DNA of 64,000 bases, taken from NCBI GenBank assembly GCA_016212515.1, contig JACRFZ010000045.1, positions 24,721-88,720 of the forward strand, read 5' to 3'. This document shows, piece by piece, positions 60,195-64,000 of this stretch. Both the position numbers and the translations under genes were made by a program. A model generated the notes under the pieces. The model had not been told where the DNA came from. It saw only the letters and a program-made list of their open reading frames with translations, and ran no database searches. Source of the DNA: Candidatus Melainabacteria bacterium. Its GTDB lineage: Bacteria; Cyanobacteriota; Vampirovibrionia; Obscuribacterales; Obscuribacteraceae. Within the stretch, counting starts at the first letter, position 1. The number at the start of each line of letters is the position of its first letter.

Positions 60195-61562
60195 ATGTCG
60201 AACACCAATCAAGACTTCGGTCTGGATGTAACTTACATAACACAAGCCATGAAAGCCTGGGACGTACCGGGTCTTTCCATCGCTGTCGTCAAAGACGGAC
60301 AAGTAGTCTTTGCAGACGGCTTCGGCTTGCTCAAGAAAGGCGATGGGCGTCCTGTCAACCGTCGCTCCATTTTCACAATCGGGTCTTGCACCAAGGCTTT
60401 CACCACGGTAGCCATGGCCATTCTTGCCCGGGAGAAGAAGATCTCGTTTGACGATCCCGTGCAGAAATATGTGCCGGAATTCTCCCTGGCAGACGCGTCA
60501 GTGGGCAGAACCCTCACCATCAAGGACATCGTCACGCACCAGAGCGGTGTGGAAGACGGTGCCATCACCAACCTGCCATCTCGCACCTTGCAGGAAGCCA
60601 TGCGGCATGTGGCCGGATTGCAGGCGACAAGACCTCACCGGGGCGGCTTCAGCTACAACAACACCCTTTTGGCGGTGCTGGCCCTTGTGGTAGAGAAGGT
60701 CTCCGGCATGAGCTGGGAGGCGTTTTTGCAAAGCCGCATCCTGCAACCCCTGGGTATGAAGGACAGCTTCGGTTCGGTGAAAGCCTCCGCCAGACGTCGC
60801 AACCGCGCCGTTCCTCACCACATGCCGCGCAACCGCAAGCGCCCGGCCATCATGAAGGTAAAGTCTCTCGACTACCTGGCTTCTTCCGCCGCCCTGCAGT
60901 CAAGCATCGACGATATGGCCAACTGGCTGAAGTTCCAACTGGGCACCATCGGCCGGGAAATTCTCGACAAGAGCGACCTGGATGAGATGCACCGCGAACA
61001 TCTGCAGGTGGAGCCCAACGCCTTCACCCTCATGATGCACCCCGGCTCAACCCGGCACGGCTACGGCATGACCTGGTTCGTGCGCGACTACGGCGGCGCT
61101 CATCTGGTGCAGCACGGTGGCTACGTCGACGGCTTCACTTCCTTCTGCGTGATGGGTCCGGCTCAGGGTTTCGGCGTAGTGGTGCTGACCAATATGCACA
61201 ACTCCCTTTTGCCCTTCGCCCTGGCTTACCGCGTCATCGACGCCTATCTCGCTCAGCCGCAGGTGGACTGGAGCGCTTACTTCCTACAGAAGCGCGCCGA
61301 TCACCGCAACAAAGTTTCGCCTCATAACGAGGAAAACGAAGCCCTGCAGCGCCTGGAAGAGGAGGAAGCCCTGAAAGCGTGCCTGGCAAGCGAGGGTGGC
61401 GATCTGGAAAAATGCAGGGCCAAAACCCGCCGCAGAAAATCAGGCAAGCCAGGCCGGTCGAGGAAGCCCGGTCAACATGGCAAGACGAAAAAGCCAGGCT
61501 GGAGCAGCAAGACAGGGAAGCCCGCTAAATCCAGGAAGCCCGGCAAGCGTCGGAAGTCCTGA
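60195..61562 (+). CDS. Beta-lactamase-fold serine hydrolase with basic repeat tail
   Basis: The third possible start is chosen because AAAGGA lies 7 bases before that ATG, giving 455 residues. SxxK is SCTK (Ser64-Lys67), YNN is in FSYNNTLLAVL, and HGGYVDG replaces KTG. The first ~390 residues form the catalytic domain. The last ~60 are a Lys/Gly/Pro/Arg-rich repeat (SGKPGRSRKPG, KTKKPGW, KTGKPAKSRKPGKRRK) that is absent from homologues I know. It could bind nucleic acid, polyphosphate or the envelope. No signal peptide is seen. A strong terminator follows. Confidence 0.85.
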   Translation: MSNTNQDFGLDVTYITQAMKAWDVPGLSIAVVKDGQVVFADGFGLLKKGDGRPVNRRSIFTIGSCTKAFTTVAMAILAREKKISFDDPVQKYVPEFSLADASVGRTLTIKDIVTHQSGVEDGAITNLPSRTLQEAMRHVAGLQATRPHRGGFSYNNTLLAVLALVVEKVSGMSWEAFLQSRILQPLGMKDSFGSVKASARRRNRAVPHHMPRNRKRPAIMKVKSLDYLASSAALQSSIDDMANWLKFQLGTIGREILDKSDLDEMHREHLQVEPNAFTLMMHPGSTRHGYGMTWFVRDYGGAHLVQHGGYVDGFTSFCVMGPAQGFGVVVLTNMHNSLLPFALAYRVIDAYLAQPQVDWSAYFLQKRADHRNKVSPHNEENEALQRLEEEEALKACLASEGGDLEKCRAKTRRRKSGKPGRSRKPGQHGKTKKPGWSSKTGKPAKSRKPGKRRKS

Positions 61563-62090
61563 AACACCGGTCGGCTCCAATCCGTCCCCATCCATTCCGA
61601 TAAGCTACCGCTCAATGTCGAGCTATAGCCGTTAACCAAAAGAGAGGCACCGGTGCTACCGGCTCTGGTGCCTCTCTTTCTTTTTCGAACTGGAGAAGAA
61701 ACGACACTGTCTTCTTTTGAGAAGGGAGGCAGAGGCGAAATTATTACGAAAATCGCTCAATGGTGGGGTTATCTCAGCGATTTTTTTGACTTTCGAGCGA
61801 AATTCTACATTTTTTCGCACGCGCCTCGAAAACACCGGAGACCCAGTCAAGCTCATCAACCTGGTAAAAAAAACCGCCAATCCTACTATTACCTTTAGTA
61901 TTTTGGGGTCAAAATTTTTACACCAAAACCAAGCACCTTCAACAAATTTACTGACTGTATTTCAACATAGATGCCGCCTGCGTCACGCCAGCAAAGTCTT
62001 GTCAAACAAGAATTACTCTACTGGCGTCGACGGCAGATTAAGCATCAGCCACCCATAATCTCCGCAAAGAAACACACGCCCCCCTCAATA
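61563..62090. other. Spacer between convergent genes, with terminator
   Basis: It holds the terminator listed separately. The remainder is AT-rich and carries no supported gene. Confidence 0.5.
61641..61686 (+). terminator. Terminator of the 60195-61562 gene
   Basis: AGAGAGGCACC pairs with GGTGCCTCTCT (11 bp) and is followed by TTCTTTTT. Confidence 0.88.
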
Positions 62091-63146
62091 TCAAACCGCT
62101 TTTGCTGTCTCAACCTTCTCAGTTTCCATTTCCTGACTGCGTTCCATGGCTTCAGCCAGGGAGCCGAGGCGATTGGTGATAGCAGCATAGTGGGTGATAC
62201 CGTTGAACTGTCCAATCAACACGGTGGCTCCATTGAACACAGCACCAAAAGCCATGGCAGCCTGGGTGATAGTGCCGAAAGGAATCTCACCGGCGAAATA
62301 GGAAGGCACAACGATGACGATGGGAATGAGTTGCACAAAGAGATTGAAGGGAGTGGTAAAGAACTGAATGCGGCGATTGACCAGAGCAATACCCAAGAGC
62401 GTCTCGATGACACTGTTGAGATTGTTTTTGGCCTTCTGCAACTCTTCCGTTTCTGACGATTCACCACCACAGGCAATCTCATGGGCGTTATGGCGAGCGG
62501 CTGTAAGACCAGCTCTCAGTCCACCTTCGGTCATCATCTGGGAATTGTTCAAATCAACCAGACTTTTGCCGATTGCCGATACAATCACCAGACCAAGCGT
62601 CGAGTACACCATTACCGTCACGGACAGGCTGGGAGAAATCACCCACAGTACCGTCATGAAAGTAACCACGTGCACGCAGGCATCAAGAATAGACATGAAC
62701 AGTCCTACGGATGAATTGCAAAACGAGTCAACGTCTTGCGTCATGCGCTGTTCCGGGTTATCGATCTCATGCTTCAATGTCAATCTGAGATAGGCTTCGT
62801 TTGAGAAGTATCGGGTCAGAAACTCCTCGCCAAGCCATTTTCTCCAGATTAGCGCCAGCCTGGTTCTCATGAAGTTGTAGTAAACATGCACGGGTGTGTG
62901 TAACAGAAATGCCGCCACCCAGGCAAAGAGAAACAAGTAAAAGTCCGCAAGATTTTTGGACTCGACGGCAGTCATAAACAGACCGGCGAACTTGTTTATG
63001 AAGACAGCGATAATGGCATTCAAACCCATCAGGGCAAGTATTGCCACCAGATGAACGAAGCCATCCGAACGTTTTTCGGAAACCCAGAAAGGTTTTGCTA
63101 CGTTTACCAATCGCCGCCATGGTACGACTTTGAATATGTTGCTCAT
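62091..63146 (-). CDS. ABC-transporter membrane domain (SbmA/BacA or YddA-like), no ATPase
   Basis: The ATG with GGAG upstream gives 351 residues. Five or six membrane segments and the cytoplasmic motifs RLALIWRKWLGEEFLTRYFS and NPEQRMTQDVDSFCNSS match the ABC_membrane_2/SbmA-BacA group, in which SbmA and BacA lack an ATPase while YddA-like proteins carry one. The chain ends at a point where an ATPase domain would start in the YddA type, and no ATPase gene follows. It therefore resembles SbmA/BacA, a proton-driven peptide importer, by length and motifs. Substrate unknown. Confidence 0.82.
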   Translation of the reverse strand: MSNIFKVVPWRRLVNVAKPFWVSEKRSDGFVHLVAILALMGLNAIIAVFINKFAGLFMTAVESKNLADFYLFLFAWVAAFLLHTPVHVYYNFMRTRLALIWRKWLGEEFLTRYFSNEAYLRLTLKHEIDNPEQRMTQDVDSFCNSSVGLFMSILDACVHVVTFMTVLWVISPSLSVTVMVYSTLGLVIVSAIGKSLVDLNNSQMMTEGGLRAGLTAARHNAHEIACGGESSETEELQKAKNNLNSVIETLLGIALVNRRIQFFTTPFNLFVQLIPIVIVVPSYFAGEIPFGTITQAAMAFGAVFNGATVLIGQFNGITHYAAITNRLGSLAEAMERSQEMETEKVETAKAV

Positions 63147-63453
63147 GACACGCTCCAGCAAATTGTTAGAAAGTGCAGCCTCCACCGCTCAGGGTGTCGG
63201 TACTGTTTTGATTTGAGTAGGGCGTAGATACTTGTTGCGCGGTACTCGCTAAAAAATTGAGGGTCTTGTTTTCATGGAAAACTGTTTTAGATAACTCCCT
63301 TCTCTAACAAAAAAAGAAAGCTCACCTCAATGGATTCGGGCAGTTAACTAAGGTGCCCGGCAGAAAGGGAAACGGCGAGGGTTTCAACGTCTCGCCGCAT
63401 TCAAGCAAAGCGGCCCGGATCTATAGACTATTCGACCGGTCTATTCTCCTTGC
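63147..63453. other. Spacer upstream of the ABC-type membrane gene
   Basis: No gene is supported. The promoter of the ABC-type gene should lie here. Confidence 0.4.
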
Positions 63454-63521
63454 AAAAAAAAGAAGAACAAAAAGAGGAAGAGTGCGTTGGCGTTGGCGTC
63501 CACGTTGCCGCACTCTTCCTC
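63454..63521 (-). terminator. Terminator of the small two-segment membrane gene
   Basis: GAGGAAGAGTGCG pairs with CGCACTCTTCCTC. On the minus strand TTTTTGTTCTTC and a long T-run follow. Confidence 0.85.
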
Positions 63522-63593
63522 ATACCACCTGCGGTTTAGCTATCGAAATAGCTTATGTTTTTTCTCTGGACCGGAGCCGGATATCAGCCGTTC

Positions 63594-63812
63594 TCACTGG
63601 TCGCCGCCGCCCTCAAAGTTCTTGAAGGCGATGACGAGAGCGCTCACAAGGGAGACGGTGCACATGCCGGCACAGACAGCCAGGCGAAAGGTGTCCTTGA
63701 AGACGAAGGCACCAAAGATGAGCGAAACCAGGAACAGCACCATGAGAAGACCGACAAGTACGCGGTCTCCCATGGACAACGGCTCCTGGCCGGGAGGCTT
63801 TTGATTGGACAT
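63594..63812 (-). CDS. Small membrane protein with two segments
   Basis: This 72-residue protein has GAGGG before its ATG. Two hydrophobic segments (about 18-39 and 44-63) flank a short loop, after a Pro/Gln/Ser-rich start. The role is unknown. It follows the partial gene on the same strand, with a 30-base gap. Confidence 0.65.
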   Translation of the reverse strand: MSNQKPPGQEPLSMGDRVLVGLLMVLFLVSLIFGAFVFKDTFRLAVCAGMCTVSLVSALVIAFKNFEGGGDQ

Positions 63813-63842
63813 TTCTGAAACCCTCTTGTCTGAGCTCTTAGC

Positions 63843-63998
63843 TCACGAAGAAACGAGAACGGGCTCACCGTCCTCCTGCCCGGGCTTGAACCAGTATTCG
63901 GACTTGACACCGGCGACGGTGCCGTCCAGACCGGCTTGGGCCAGAGGCGCAAAGACCGAGTCTTCCAGGAGCATCACCTCCAGGCAGGAGGCACTGGC
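63843..63998 (-). CDS. Partial gene, C-terminal part only
   Basis: A reading frame enters from the right edge and ends in TGA after 51 visible codons, ending LVSS. The visible segment includes MLLEDSVFAPLAQAGLDGTV and KSEYWFKPGQEDGEPVL. It cannot be assigned to a family. It is probably in one unit with the small membrane gene that follows 30 bases later. Confidence 0.6.
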   Translation of the reverse strand, partial: ASASCLEVMLLEDSVFAPLAQAGLDGTVAGVKSEYWFKPGQEDGEPVLVSS

Positions 63999-64000
63999 GA

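Noticed and set aside
1..64000. Prophage or large-phage origin for the whole window
   Set aside because: NAD genes, an RNA ligase and a COG3541 enzyme recall large phages, but no capsid, portal, tail, terminase, integrase or phage polymerase is visible, and citrate synthase, aconitase and glycogen enzymes point to a cellular genome.
1..64000. CRISPR arrays, tRNA or rRNA genes, insertion sequences
   Set aside because: Looked for regular spaced repeats, tRNA TPsiC arms and transposase-like proteins and saw none. A search with tRNAscan-SE and CRISPRCasFinder would be decisive.

Overview
The window is bacterial chromosome-type DNA with moderately high GC. Genes use strong Shine-Dalgarno start sites (GGAG or AAGGA 5-10 bases before the start), and Rho-independent terminators are common. 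There are no rRNA, tRNA, ribosomal protein, transposase, integrase or CRISPR sequences that I can see. Spacers are long, many genes are small and unfamiliar, and complete central-carbon enzymes are present. This fits a large-genome environmental bacterium. A non-photosynthetic relative of cyanobacteria or a planctomycete-like organism is possible, but the sequence does not settle the lineage.

Layout. 1-3750 (minus): a small paralogous protein, two tandem SPFH (stomatin/prohibitin-type) membrane proteins, a glycine-rich protein and a partial membrane protein. 4868-8632 (plus): citrate synthase and aconitase, each with its own terminator. 9307-11228 (plus): a PP2C phosphatase and two small proteins. 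11568-33583 (mostly minus): coiled-coil and beta-rich unknowns, a DUF4139 protein, a stand-alone SpoT-like HD hydrolase, a COG3541 nucleotidyltransferase, a TPR membrane protein, an M50 peptidase, a large membrane protein and a YkgJ-type cysteine-cluster protein. 34744-40643: small unknowns, a glycogen-debranching enzyme and a TPR protein. 40709-44954 (minus): a metal locus with a COG0523 GTPase, a ZIP transporter and a Fur/Zur-like box, followed by an acyltransferase, a Cys-rich protein and a Bfd-type ferredoxin. 45078-55317 (minus): an endonuclease/exonuclease/phosphatase-fold protein, a paralogous unknown, a T4 Rnl1-like RNA ligase, a small membrane protein and a four-gene NAD salvage cluster. 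55882-64000: an ATP-grasp ligase, an esterase, two beta-lactamase-fold hydrolases, an ABC-type membrane domain without its ATPase, and a partial gene.

The most striking locus is the NAD cluster. NadD, PncB, a PRPP synthetase and a 972-residue protein follow one another on one strand. The last protein has a complete glutamine-dependent NAD synthetase followed in frame by what reads as a complete nicotinamidase. Together they would convert nicotinamide to NAD and also make the PRPP that the route consumes. The cluster lies just upstream of an RNA ligase gene, a combination that recalls large-phage metabolic and repair genes or NAD-replenishment systems, although no phage structural gene is visible.

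Three families or elements recur: a ~105-residue family (3427-3750 and 26245-26553) sharing an upstream element, a family defined by FLR..VGR.W..V.SEI (24667-25125 and 46439-47242), and a C-terminal ALAAFTG tail (12266 gene end and 15882-15983). A 40-bp intergenic direct repeat and frequent GCTAGCGC-type words in spacers are also seen.
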